From contig JAKZAN010000004.1 in assembly GCA_023053545.1 (NCBI GenBank), positions 7,564,001-7,628,000 on the forward strand: a DNA stretch of 64,000 bases, read 5' to 3'. Under the pieces are notes generated by a model. That model made no database searches. It had not been told where the DNA came from and saw only the letters and a list, made by a program, of their open reading frames with translations. This stretch comes from Lepidurus packardi (taxonomy: Eukaryota; Arthropoda; Branchiopoda; Notostraca; Triopsidae). Made by a program: the position numbers and the translations under genes. Below, one piece after another: positions 12,991 to 24,524 of the stretch (the first letter of the stretch is position 1; every line of letters starts with the position of its first letter).

Positions 12991-14323
12991 GCAACCTCTA
13001 AAGCAAAAAATTTATTTTTTGTATTGATTTAAATGATAATTAATAGCACCGCAGTATCCAAGGTGAAGAGTCCCCAAAAATGGCGTGTTATCAAATACTT
13101 TCCAGACTTTTCTTCGTTTCAATTTTAGTTGTTGGATAAGGATATTTTTTTTTGTTGAATGATCGTTTAGTATTTTTCTAGCATCTTAAAGTGGAATCCA
13201 GGTGTTTACAACTTGAGGTCAGCACGCCACTTAGGCACTGCTGTTTGCAAAATATATTTTTATTTAGAAAATTCTATATTACTGAGGTATCCCTTAGGAT
13301 AAACTTTCTATTGTGCCCTAACCTAAGCAATAAGTTGATGTCTCCAATCCAATCCGTGAAGAACTCTTCGTGATACTCTATCCGTGAAGAACTACTCGTG
13401 AACTCTTCGTTGCTTTTCGGACTATGTGTCATGCTAGGTCAAATCGACTACGGTCCAAAAATAGTTTTTAAATAAATCACTTGAACTGTGTCTGCAGAAT
13501 TTGCCCGCAAATCACAAGCGTTGCAAATAACAATTTGAAGGGATACCCGCGGCCAGAACCTGTACATTACAGTCTACCGTCAGCCGTCTGGTAATTTCTG
13601 CATAATATATGGAATTGCAAATGGCCGATTTTACGAGGCTGAAACTTGATTCCGTCTTTTTCTTTGCCGTGAATTCCAGAGCATTTCCTAGTAAAAAAAG
13701 GTGGCCGGTGGCCTTGGAGTTTTGTTAACCATGGCAGCTTTTTGTCTCCCAAACTCAAATGCGCGGAAAATAGAACGACTGAACCGAAAAATGTATGTTT
13801 AGAAATAAGTGGAGGCGTAAGGGCCCTGACTGCAAACACGATCATTCTTAATCAACACTAAGAAATTATTTTTACTAAAAATAGTTAATACCGGAATGTT
13901 CCTTTATTTGGCATACCAATTTTAAAACACTTGTGCATTTTTGATTAGAGTAATAACGGGTCCAAATATCACTTGAATTCAACTTAGACAACTTATGCTC
14001 AGGTATAGTAATCTGCCTTCTACGACTCGTGAACTCCTTACGTAACTGTTACGTGACTCCTTCTTGCCTGCGCTCTTTCGACTCTTTCCAAAAACATGAC
14101 CTAGCAAGACCTGACCTAGGTCACATGCAAGTAGACGATACCCTGACACCTAACATATGGTCATCTACGATTCACGGTATGCGCCGTATCTCTGGAACAA
14201 GGGATAAAAATCCGAAGCATAGTCTTCGCTTGCAGAGGTAAACATGTATCTCTTTATCTTTATTTTCTATACTTCTTGATGTTGTTAAGCCACAGGCCTG
14301 TGATGTTGTTTCTCAACGCATCC
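12990..14323. other. intergenic stretch
   Basis: No gene supported. It contains short direct repeats of ATCCGTGAAGAACT near 13,350-13,400 and a 12-bp palindrome CACAGGCCTGTG at 14,291-14,302. Confidence 0.4.
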
Positions 14324-14326
14324 TTA

Positions 14327-14459
14327 TAGCGGGTTCCACTTGCTGCACTTGTGTAATATTTTTGACACTCAGTGTGTCAAACTTGTATATCTTTACACAC
14401 GGTGTAGCCTATACACAGTGCCAAAAATATTGCACCGGTGTAGCAAGTGGAACCCGCTA
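14327..14459. mobile_element. 133-bp MITE with ~40-bp inverted repeats and TTA target duplication
   Basis: The element begins TAGCGGGTTCCACTTGCTGC and ends with its near-perfect inverse GTAGCAAGTGGAACCCGCTA. The inverted repeats continue inward through a CAATATTTTTG-like core. It is flanked by TTA on both sides (14,324-14,326 and 14,460-14,462). A 3-bp TTA/TWA duplication is characteristic of PIF/Harbinger (Tourist-type) MITEs. The assignment rests on the duplication, since no transposase is present. Confidence 0.75.
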
Positions 14460-14773
14460 TTAGTTTGCGTACCTTATTCTCAAGAACTATCTATGGCGGG
14501 CAAAAAAGGTTCAACTATCTAAACATGTATTTAAGTACGGTTAAGATACTAAATACTTAGTACAATCAATTAAGTTACTTAAGCTAATCAGTTTCTTTTT
14601 TGTATAAGCGAATTAGGGACTTATCGTTGAATCGACCGTTTCTTTTTACCTACGTTCAGATGAAGAATCGTATCGAAGCCTCGCAAAACGATAACTATAA
14701 AACACTATCGATTAGTAACTGAGGTTGTCAACAAAGACTATTTTGCAGGAAAGTAAGTTAGTTTGTGTTTAAA

Positions 14774-15548
14774 ATGTCTTCAATTAAGTTAAAAACGACT
14801 ATTTTGGACAAATCCTTAAGTAAAGGGAAAAGTGACGTGAGTGTAACAGTATTTGCTTTGCTCTTTTCCGAGATTGTACAATATTCTCAGAATCGGAGCA
14901 TGACTGTCCCTGAACTACAAAACAGGTACTATAAACAAGTTCCTACTGCACTTACCCGTAAAATAAACGTACATATAGTCGCCAGGAATTACGCAGCATC
15001 TTGAAATTTGAATCATAGGTTATCTGAAATGGGTCAACATGTTGGCATCAGAATTCTAGATTTGTTGGTCGTACGAGACAAAGGTTACAAGAGGGAAATC
15101 AAACTATTACAAATGCTGCTCTTCATTAAATCTACAGTGTGGAAAGTATTACTACATAAATAGTTTTAAAAAATTTTAAGCTTAGGTTAAAGTTCTTATT
15201 TAATTTAGGCGTTATTCGCTAGAGAAGCAGACAAACTTGAGCATGCCAACGATGATGACAGAACCTATTACATCATTGAGAAAGAGGCTCTGGTAAACCG
15301 CTTCATTTCAGTTCCCAAAGACAAAGGCAACCTGAATTGTGCCGCCTTCACAGCTGGCATAATCGAGGCCATTCTGAATGCTAGTCATTTCGTAAGTCAA
15401 GATTGTTCAAACGAAAAACTTCTAAATTCTATTTCTGTCTTTCTAATAGCCTGCAAAAGTCACTGCTCATTGGCATAAAGGCACTACTTATATGATCAAG
15501 TTTGACGACTCGGTCATCCTACGAGAAAAGCTACCAGAAGGACGCTAA
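14774..15548 (+). CDS. TRAPPC5: TRAPPC5, trafficking protein particle complex subunit 5
   Basis: Core subunit (Bet3-family fold) of the TRAPP Rab-GEF complexes that tether ER-to-Golgi vesicles. Four exons: 14774-14925, 15019-15145, 15209-15391 and 15450-15548. The lengths sum to 561 nt, giving 186 aa, close to the 188 aa of mammalian TRAPPC5. The sequence is highly conserved: ILDKSLSKGKSDVSVT at the N terminus, FALLFSEIVQY, READKLEHANDD, YYIIEKEALVN, NCAAFTAGIIEAIL and PAKVTAHWHKGT at the end. The ATG at 14774 matches the family start. It is the only plus-strand gene between the P450 and SLC22 clusters. Confidence 0.95.
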
Positions 15549-15806
15549 CTTAATGGAATTACAGTTTTAAAAAAATCCCACAGCCTCGTGTAAGAATCAT
15601 TGATGTTGTTCACCTCATTCATTTTGAAGTACGAGTTGTATTCTCAAGTCTATACAGAAGAGCGATTCGCCTTATCTCCAGTATGTTACAAGTTCCTTTC
15701 CATTAGCTTATAATTCAAGTTCTTCTGTAACGCGATGGTTTGGTTTTGGGTTCCTTTACAAACTCATTTATTTAAGAATTCTCGGGAATATTTGTAGAGT
15801 ATTTTC

Positions 15807-17785
15807 TTACTTTCCCAAGTTCTCGCCGTCTTGGATGGTATCAGGAAGCTCCTCTTTCAAAGTCTCGGGCAACAGTAAAGCAAGTAAGCCTGCTGTAAAG
15901 GCCAAAATCCCAAAGATAATCAAGGGCAAAGGTTTCCAAACATCAGCCTGAAATATACACTTAGAATACGATACAGGCAATAAGGGAAGTGTTATAGCTT
16001 ACAAGCATGTTTATATACGGAGCCAGAATGCCTCCTACTCGACCCAGGACTGAGGCAGAGCCCATACCCACGTTCCGTACCACAGTAGGGAAATGCTCAG
16101 CTGAGAATATGTAAATAATACCATAGGCGGCTGTAATGGCCATTTTACCCACCATAGCTAAGCAAATTAGCAACCACTGAGTTTCGCTCGGCACAAACGG
16201 GGTTAACGTCAATGCCAAGCCCGCGAGAACCATAGAGCCGCATAAAGGAAGTCGTCGGCCGATACGATTTAGCGTTAGCAAAACTAGAACATAGGCAGGG
16301 ATTTCCATAGCTCCCGATATCATGAAGTTAAAATAGTCATTGCCTCCCAAGTTGGACGTATTTAGCGACAAACCATAGTAAACGCCTGAGCAGACAAACC
16401 TACCAAGTAATATTTGTGATTGTATCATGTCTTACAATAAAACTTGAAAATTTGGCGCATTCTTATGAAGATTTCTTTACCAGTTGAAGAAGATATTAAG
16501 CGATTTTCTTCGCAGGCCAGGGTACCTGAACAAGTCTAGGACGTTCGGTTTGGCAAGATCCGCCGTATTTTCGAGTTGAGACTCAGGTTGTAAGATTTGG
16601 TCGAGGAATTCAGTTTCCAACTCGACATGATTGACGTCAGCAGCTTTTTTTATAATAACGCGAGCTTTGTTATTCTTTTGCTTGGCAATCAACCACCGCG
16701 CTGACTCTGGAATGACCCTGAAAACCAGTCGAGGAAAGTAAACGTACTTGAGAGCTATGTCCACGTGATGAATTCGTGGCTCTCTTCGACAAAATAAAAA
16801 TAAAACATTACCACCAGTAAGGTATAAACACTAAGCCGGTTATTCCCATAGCAATTTGTCGCCATCTCCAACTCGTGATGAAATATGCGTACAATGGCAT
16901 GGTAAAGTAAGCAGCCGTAAAAAAGTAGTTGATCAAAGTACCAGCTAACATTCTGTATGAGGGGCCCACTAATTCGAGTCCTAAAAAATTTACGCAAAAG
17001 CAAGTAAACAACTTAATTTATTGTAAAACGCATAGTTAAAAATTTGGAGTACCTATTATGTAACCAACTAGGTAAATCCCGGAAGTTGTCCATCCCGTCA
17101 ATAAGCGAAGGAATATAAAACTGTAATAGTCTGGAACGAGTCCTGAAATGATGCTGAATAGAACCTGGAGTAACACCGAAGAACATAGGATAGGTTTCCT
17201 TCCATACCTAAATGTAATCCGTCTTGGTAAATTGTCGGAATTTCCTTTGATTATTATACTTGTCTGAAAGCGTTCCGAGTGTAATTGCTCCAATTAGGAT
17301 GCCGACCATGTAAACAGCTTGGGCTGTAGCACTCATCCAGGCTCTGTCGCAAACCAAACCCCACTATAAATGACAACACGAAAATATATATATATATATA
17401 GCGAATAGAGTTACACAAAAATGCCGGGAAAATATACCTCCATAACGGCGCTGGAAATATAGGTTGATTTGTCGTACACATATTGTTCGCAAGAAATAAC
17501 AGATCTGTTAGTGTCAAATCTGGCACATTGCGAATATCGCTGAGCATAATGGTCCCAAGGGATACTTTCGTTGAAACCTTCTTCCGATAACTGGTAACTA
17601 GTGCTTGGAGAAAGTACTTCGTCGTCAAGTTGACATCGATGTAAAGGTGTGGCTCCGGTAAACACCCACGCTAGATTATGCATTGCGGACAAAATAGTAG
17701 GCAGACAGACCAGAAAGTAGATACGTTTTTGATAATGGCCGAAATGACCTAACTTTTCCCACAAGTTGTCGAATTGGTTTGCCAT
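15807..17785 (-). CDS. organic cation transporter-like protein, SLC22 family (copy 1)
   Basis: Twelve-helix major facilitator of the plasma membrane, expected to move organic cations, carnitine-like or anionic solutes. Seven exons. Exon 1 (ATG at 17785) has the first helix and the Cys-bearing extracellular loop ([14 protein letters not shown], then [14 protein letters not shown]). Next are GTLSDKYGRKP (MFS loop 2-3 motif), a TM4-6 exon ending VFIPYWW, the cytoplasmic loop exon with [11 protein letters not shown], and the TM7-10 exon ([47 protein letters not shown]). The last exon has [13 protein letters not shown] and [13 protein letters not shown]. The stop TAA is at 15807-15809. About 520 aa, full length for SLC22. 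Closest in sequence to copy 4. Substrate not predictable. Confidence 0.9.
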
Positions 17786-18006
17786 TTTTCAAACTGGTGG
17801 TAGCTGAACAATGTATCCATTAACGGTTTCCAAATTGCACCTTTACCTGCAGTAAGACAACAATAAAGCTGGCTACCCGGTATGAAACTGCACCTTGAGT
17901 GTATGCCAAGTCATAGCGATTTCCAGCGGACAAAAGTTTTTCGTACTATGGGCGATAAACTTCCAACCAAAGTAAAATTTCCCGTTACACTTGCAGCACA
18001 AAAATG

Positions 18007-18155
18007 AACAGGACCATATTTGTTTCACATTTTGCGCTTCTTCTCCTGATGCATAAGGCAAAGCCTCGCCTACCAGTTCAGTGTCAGTAACCCCGAAACG
18101 AACGACACCGCTCTGAAAATAACTGTACGGTAATAGCTTCCAGACCACGATCTGT
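18007..18155 (-). pseudogene. degraded last exon of an SLC22 gene
   Basis: The minus strand reads VWKLLPYSYFQSG, then VGEALPYASGEEAQNVKQ. This aligns residue for residue with the last exon of copy 2 (IWKPLPLILFG, VGAALPDTLEEAQNAKQ), but the transmembrane helix and LPET motif between are scrambled. No other SLC22 exon is seen nearby. It looks like the stump of a fifth tandem copy sitting between copies 1 and 2. Confidence 0.65.
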
Positions 18156-18749
18156 CAAATGCACAAAATAGTTTGGGCTATATACATTGATATTTATGTA
18201 CTTCAAATTGGATTATAATGGTTTCAGGCTTATCCGATTAAGGGTACTAGCCTCTAGTTATGTGGTAACCGAAGAACCGGAAGATTTCCTGCAAGATAAA
18301 GCGAAGTGTTCGGAATAGAGATTACTCAAAAGCAAACGAACTAGTAGCAATTTGATATCTTAGTCTAAGGCTTTTCAATTAAGCTTTCGTCTGCTCTTAT
18401 TGCGTGATGAAATTTAGTAGGTGTCAACTTTTGTGAAGAAGGAATTTATGAAGCGCTTCGGTCCTCTGTATTATACTTCTTCTGTACCGGTATGATTTTC
18501 TATAATAGGTGCCAGGTTACAACAAAACGACTGTAATAAAGCATGAAACTGTAGGAATAGCATAGCTTATTATACATTCAAATAAGAGTGTATTTTACCA
18601 GGTCAACAATAAAATGTTTCTCGAATTTAAAAGCAATAACCGGGTAATCAGCAACCTGCAAAAACAACACAAAAGACTTCCAACGGTACGAACTCGAAAG
18701 TTACGTCTCATGTGCGTGTACGGGTACGTGGGATTGACATTCGAGTAAC

Positions 18750-21008
18750 TCATCTTTGTTTTGCATTTTGTGCTTCTTCCAGTGTGTCAGGCAAAGCCGC
18801 GCCTACTGTTTCTGGTAGGAATAGTGTCAAGAATCCTGATACGAGCGCCACAGCACCGAACAAAATCAACGGTAATGGTTTCCAGATCGTGGCCTGCCGT
18901 CGAAAAGCGTTAAGAGAACCACAATAAGTTAAAGAAATAGGAAAAGTTATAAATGAGTCTAGTCTTCTTTTTACCAACATGTTGATAAAAGGGGCTGAAA
19001 TGCCTCCAATCCTTGCACAAGTCGAAGCAAAACCCATAGCAACACTACGTACGATGGTGGGGAATTGTTCCGCTGTGAAAATGTATAGAATGCAGTAGGA
19101 CATGGTAATAGCCATCTTGCCTAGCATGGCTAAAGTCACCAGGAGCCAGTTGTAGTTGACTGCTGGTACAGCTAACGTCGAAAACAAAGCAATTCCAGCA
19201 AATATCATGCTGAGACATAACGGTATTCGCCTGCCGATTCGATCGACGACGAGGAGAACCAGTGTGTATGCCGGAAACTCGACTGCGCCCGAGATCATAA
19301 AATTGAAGTAGGCATTACCGCCCAAATTGGAAGTACTCAACGACAGACCGTAATAAATACCGCTGTTAGCGAACCTGGAGTGTGAGATTATTAAGTAAGT
19401 GAATCAAATAATCTTGCCTTCCTTCCTTTTGGAGCTTAAAATACTTCCTATATTAATAAATAAGACAGACTGGCGCATTACTTACCAGCAGAAGAAGAGA
19501 TTGAGGGATTTGTTGCGGAGCTGAGGGTTCCGGAATACATCGAGCATAGTTTTGCTTTCTTGTGGGGCCAAGTTTATTTCTTTCCCGGAATCAGGTGCGG
19601 AATTTTCACTTCCCAGTAACGATTCTGCTACTCCTGAATCGAGTTGAAGACCATTTACTTTGGCAGCTTTCTCTAAATAGCTGAGAGTTTCCTGGTACAT
19701 GCCTTTCGCTAAAAGCCATTTGGGCGATTCCGGGATTATCCTTTCGAGATTAAAAAGATATCATAATTTTGATGTAAAAAATAGTTTACATTTAAAATGT
19801 TATGCAATGTAAGGCACCAGGAAGTTGAATGTTATCTTACCATCTCCTTCATTTTTTTCATTTTTGTTTACTAACAAATATAACTAAAAAAAAACATTAC
19901 AGAATTATGCTAAAAAAAAAATGGGCACGGCAACAGGCGAAAGCTTACGCCAGTCAAAATAAAAGCAAATAAACATATGGCTTACCACCAATACGGTAGG
20001 AAAACGAAGCCGGTAAGTCCCAAGGCAATTTGTCGCCAACGCCAGTCAGAGATAAAGTACGTGTAAATGAGAATGGCAAAAAAACCTGAAGTGAAGATAT
20101 AGTGAGTAACGATGGTAACGGGCAAGCGATTCAAAGGCTTCACTAGTTCGATGTCTGTGGTAAAAAGTAAATGTAAGCTTCCATCTCACAAAGTGATTGT
20201 ACGTTTTTTTTTAGTATTATATTACTAAGCACATAGCCGACTAAGGCACTACCGGTTGCTAAACCCATAAGCCATCTTAAAAGGACGAAGGAAACGTATT
20301 CGGGGGCCACTCCAGAGAGTGCTGCAGCTGTAGCTTGAAGCATCAAAGCTGCGTAATAAACCGGTTTACGGCCCACTCTAGTTCAATCCCATTGAATGTT
20401 TACTTCTCATTTAAGGCTTGTGTCTGGTTTTGAACTTAATACTTGTCTGATAACCCGCTGATGAAAAGAGCACCGCAGAAGATCCCAAACATGTACAAAG
20501 CTTGAGCCAAAGCGTGGAGCCAAGCTCGATCGCATACCAAATCCCACTAAAAAAGCGTATTTGATTAAGATAGTTAATTTAGAATAAAATTTTAACTTAA
20601 TAAAGATAAATGAAGCTCGACTCATCAATTCCTTATTTTTTCCTAAAAAAAGGGTCTAACCTCCATGGCTGCACTAGAAGCATAAAAGGAGGTGTCGTAA
20701 ACGTAATTCTGGCAAGAAACAGCTCTGCTTTCTGAAGAATTGATATTATCGTCCCATTTCGTGCATTGCGACCATTCTTGCTGCTCAGTGTTCCACGGGA
20801 TGGTTTGATTTAGTTCTTCGATCGGAAGGTTAAACTCGGTGTCATTAGCATCTAACTGGCAGCGATGTTTCGGCACAGCTCCGGTGAAGACCCATGCCAA
20901 ATTATGCATGCAACTGATCATACTCGGAATAACTAAGAGGATTAGAATTCGCTTTTGGTATGGCCCGAAATCGCCAACTAAACTCATTATTTCCTCGAAT
21001 TTGCTCAT
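18750..21008 (-). CDS. organic cation transporter-like protein, SLC22 family (copy 2)
   Basis: Complete SLC22-type transporter with the exon plan of copy 1. Exon 1 starts at 21008 (MSKFEEIMSLVGDFGPYQKR) and carries the Cys-rich extracellular loop (PKHRCQL, SQCTKW). Then WDLVCDRAWLHALAQAL, GRKPVYYAA, TM4-6 ending VFLPYWW, PESPKWLLAKG, YYGLSLSTSNLGGNAYFNF, DRIGRRIPLC, YIFTAEQFPTIVRSVAMG and the last exon with ATIWKPLPLILFG and FLPETVGAALPDT. The stop is at 18750. It diverges more from the other copies (STSNLGGNAY rather than [10 protein letters not shown]). Its intron between the TM6 and loop exons is longer and AT-rich (about 19,741-19,985). Confidence 0.88.
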
Positions 21009-21009
21009 C

Positions 21010-21626
21010 TTATTTTGAAGGGGAAAAAATAACGTATTATGAGTTGCAGAGATTATTTTCCTTTACTGGGGTATGTAACAGTTAAACTTTAAATATAAAA
21101 TTCAATGCACTTTGCTGGTAATAAACAAAACTCTCGGGATCACTCGTTTGCTTTAGACGTTGATAAATGACCACTTAGCCGTATGCAAAGCACCACATTG
21201 TACGAAAGTACGTCTAAAGGTAATAGGGCAGTCGGTGTCTGCTACAGGGGTATTTAACTCCCAGCTATTGTATCGGTGAATAAATGCAAGCAAGCAGTGG
21301 GGAGAAAGAGAATAGAGAGGCAACAGGTGTTCGCAGAAGGTCCGAGCCAAAACGACCCCACTCTCTCAATCTAACCTGACTAATGTAACTTATTTAAATA
21401 AAACATTAGCTTTTTTATATTATTACATATAATCAATATATGTAAGTCTTCGAGTGAATATTGTATTACTGGCTCAACTACTGAACTACTAGCTCGAATT
21501 CTACAGTGGGTCATTCTGATAGTGGGTCGCCTTGGCATCGATCGTTTGTACCTCTTCTTGGAAAGAGAGACCATTTTAATGAAAACATTAGTACAGCAAT
21601 GCCCCATATCATTAGCATTAAACATG
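21010..21626. other. intergenic stretch between SLC22 copies 2 and 3
   Basis: Short open frames only; none has a domain. Probably promoter of copy 2 and 3' flank of copy 3. Confidence 0.4.
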
Positions 21627-24074
21627 TCATGGAGCGCAACGCTGTATCCAGCTGGTTAAAACTGTAATTTTCCTCTCAGTTTTAACAGGTGGTGATCTCT
21701 TGCGATGAGAGGGAGGCATTTTGAGGGGAGCAGTTTGGTCCGCATTCAATGGGCTTCCCCCTACACAATATGAATTATACATATTAGCAGGTGTTCGCGA
21801 GAAATAAACAAAAACAATAAACCTGGTAATGCGCTCGGCTTCTTCTAAAGTGTCCGGCAATTGTCTGCCTAAAGTCTCGGGCAAAAATAAGGCCAACGCG
21901 CCTGATGTCCAGGCTAAAGTTCCGAATATAATAAGAGGCAATGGACGCCACGTGTCAGCCTAATTTAAAATATAATGAAAATAATCCGTAAGCATATACG
22001 TTTAAATTAAGGTAGATAGAGTTAATTACTAAAAGGTTGATATACGGCGCGAGAATGCCTCCTACACGAGCGCAAGTGGAGGCACTTCCCATCCCCACGT
22101 TTCTCACCACGGTTGGGAAATGTTCAGCTGAGAAGATGTAAATGATAGCGTAGGATGCGGTAATTGTCATTTTACCCAACATGGCTAACGTGACAGTCAA
22201 CCAGTGCATGTCTAAAAGTTGTATGTAGAATGGTCACATTTTATTAATATCTTTGTAAATGAAAACTCGGGTTGTCGCATTACCTTCCGGCACTAATATT
22301 GTGCTTACTAGCGCCGTACCAGCGATGAGCATACATCCGCATAGGGGAATCCGACGCCCAAACCGATCGATAATCAAAAGAACCATGCCGTAACCAGGAA
22401 TTTCGACTGCGCCTGAGATCATGAAGTTTATGTAATCATTGCCTCCTAAATTAGACGTGTTTAAAGAAAGCCCGTAATACACGCCACTGTTTACCATCCT
22501 AAAAGTCATTTTTTTTAAGCTTAAGCTTTCGTGTGAGTTTTTAGTGCATCTTACCAGCAGAAAAATATGTTAAGAGTTTTCTTGCGCATTTCTGGGAACC
22601 TTACGAGATCAAGCAAGGATGGGCGGGTTTTTTCTTCTGGGGCAATTTTTTCCGTTATGTTTTCGTTGCCTTTAAGAACGGAATCCAGAAGCTCTGGTCT
22701 GAGGTCCACTTTATTAACTTTGGCGGCTTGTAGTATAACCGCCCTTGCTTCTTCCGTCCTTTTTTTCGCAATTAACCAACGTGGAGACTCGTTTAACAGC
22801 CTAGCATTTTTTGTAGCCCCACAATTAAACTGTACGACTGAAGTTACGTTGAAACCCACTTACCACCAGTACGGTAGAAATACAAGTCCAGTCAGACCCA
22901 ATGCAATTTGCAAAAGCCTCCAGTCATTTAGAAAATACGAGTATAAAGGCATGATGAAAAATGCTCCGGTATAAAAATAATGGAATAAAGTACCAGCAAT
23001 CATTCGCTTGGATGGTCCCACAAATTCCAAAGCTAATCCAAATATTCGAATACGAAAGTAAATAAATTCAGCAGTAAATTCCTTCGTCTTCTCTTTTATA
23101 AAAATACAAAATGCGGTAGTATTACCTAAAACGTAGCCTACAAGGCACACACCAGGTGTAGTAATACCCGTAATGAGTCTCATGATAATAAAACTGTAAT
23201 ATTCAGGTACGACTCCCGCTATTATGCTAACGGGAATTTGAAGCAAGATGGCTGCATACTGTACTGGTTTTCGTCCAAATCTACTCGCGGATTTAATTTA
23301 TGTTTTTTTTTGGTTTTTTGAGAAACCGATCTTGAGAAAACGATTTTCGAGTCCCGAGTTTTTACGATTACACATACCTGTCAGCTAAAGCTCCTAAGGA
23401 AGTAGCTCCAATAAGCACCCCTGCCATATACACGGCCTGGCCAGTCGCGTGCATCCAAGAGCGATCACACACCATATCCCACTATAAATAGACCCAATAA
23501 GGTACGGTATGCATCGGAAGAGAAAGCAAAATGGACGTTCACGATTCATTAATTCCGAACGAAACTTTTGTCTTTCAGGCAAAAGGTTCCAGTAGATTAT
23601 CTACCTCAGTGACGGTACTTGATTGGTAAACTTGATTATCGTAAACGTAGCCGTTGTGACACGCCACAGCGCGACTTCGATTCGACGTAAAACCTCCTTG
23701 ATCCCCGTCCACCAGATCGATTTCCCACATAGTACACTGTGACCATTTCTGCCCTACATTATCCCAGGGTATAGTAGCATTGATAATCGATTCGGGAAGT
23801 GCATAGCTCGCATTGTTTTCCGTTTCCTGTGGTAGTCGACACCGATACGGAGGTTTGGCGCCGAGAAATACCCATGCTAAGGTATGCATCGCTGCTACTA
23901 TCGTAGGCAAACAAATGAGCACAAAGCTTCGTACTTGATAGGTCCCAAAGTGACCTAAAATGGGTTAAAATTGACACTATAAATGATCTTCTTGAGTTGT
24001 TTTCTAATAGTTCGTTAATTAACCATTAACTTTTTACCTAACTCGTCCAATAAACTTTCGAACTTGCCAGACAT
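21627..24074 (-). CDS. organic cation transporter-like protein, SLC22 family (copy 3)
   Basis: Complete SLC22-type transporter. Unlike its neighbours, the N terminus is split: the ATG at 24074 opens a short exon (MSGKFESLLDEL) spliced to GHFGTYQVRSFVLICLPT. The TM7-10 exon is also split after VPEG (acceptor just upstream of DMHWLTVTLAML), giving more introns than the other copies. Motifs: [94 protein letters not shown] and LFLPETLGRQLPDT. After ITR either an intron (21,770-21,825) or read-through leads to a distinctive basic tail ending WIQRCAP and stop 21627. Both options stay in frame, so the tail length is uncertain. Confidence 0.86.
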
Positions 24075-24524
24075 ACTGAACAGAATGAAAATGCACAGTA
24101 AAATACAAACATATAAAATTCAAAGCAAGTACTAATGTTCACATTCAAATGTTTCCTCTACACTTGCTCTGGCCTGCTCTTTTACGTGGATGTATAGAAA
24201 AGGTCTGGCCAGCAGCCCAGTTGACGAGGAACTATGGAGTTACAGCCTAAGGGACCCCTTCTTTATGGATTTCCTACCCGCCCCTACCCAAAACAGGTTT
24301 CTTGGTAATGCTACGTGTCATCTTCGCACATAAAAAATAAATGTATAATAACTAAAAAAAAGAACAATACATGGAAACACGTTTTTGGATGCTCATAATT
24401 TGTACTGCTTACAAAGCTTTCGCTACATTATTAGTTAAAACCTTCGCTAACTGTTTTGCACTAGAAACGTGACATTATTCCGTTCTGCCTTCCTGTACAA
24501 TGACGAAAATTTAGGTTAAACAAC

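Noticed and set aside
17385-17401. TATATATATA run as a promoter
   Set aside because: It lies inside an intron of SLC22 copy 1 between exons 1 and 2; a simple repeat.
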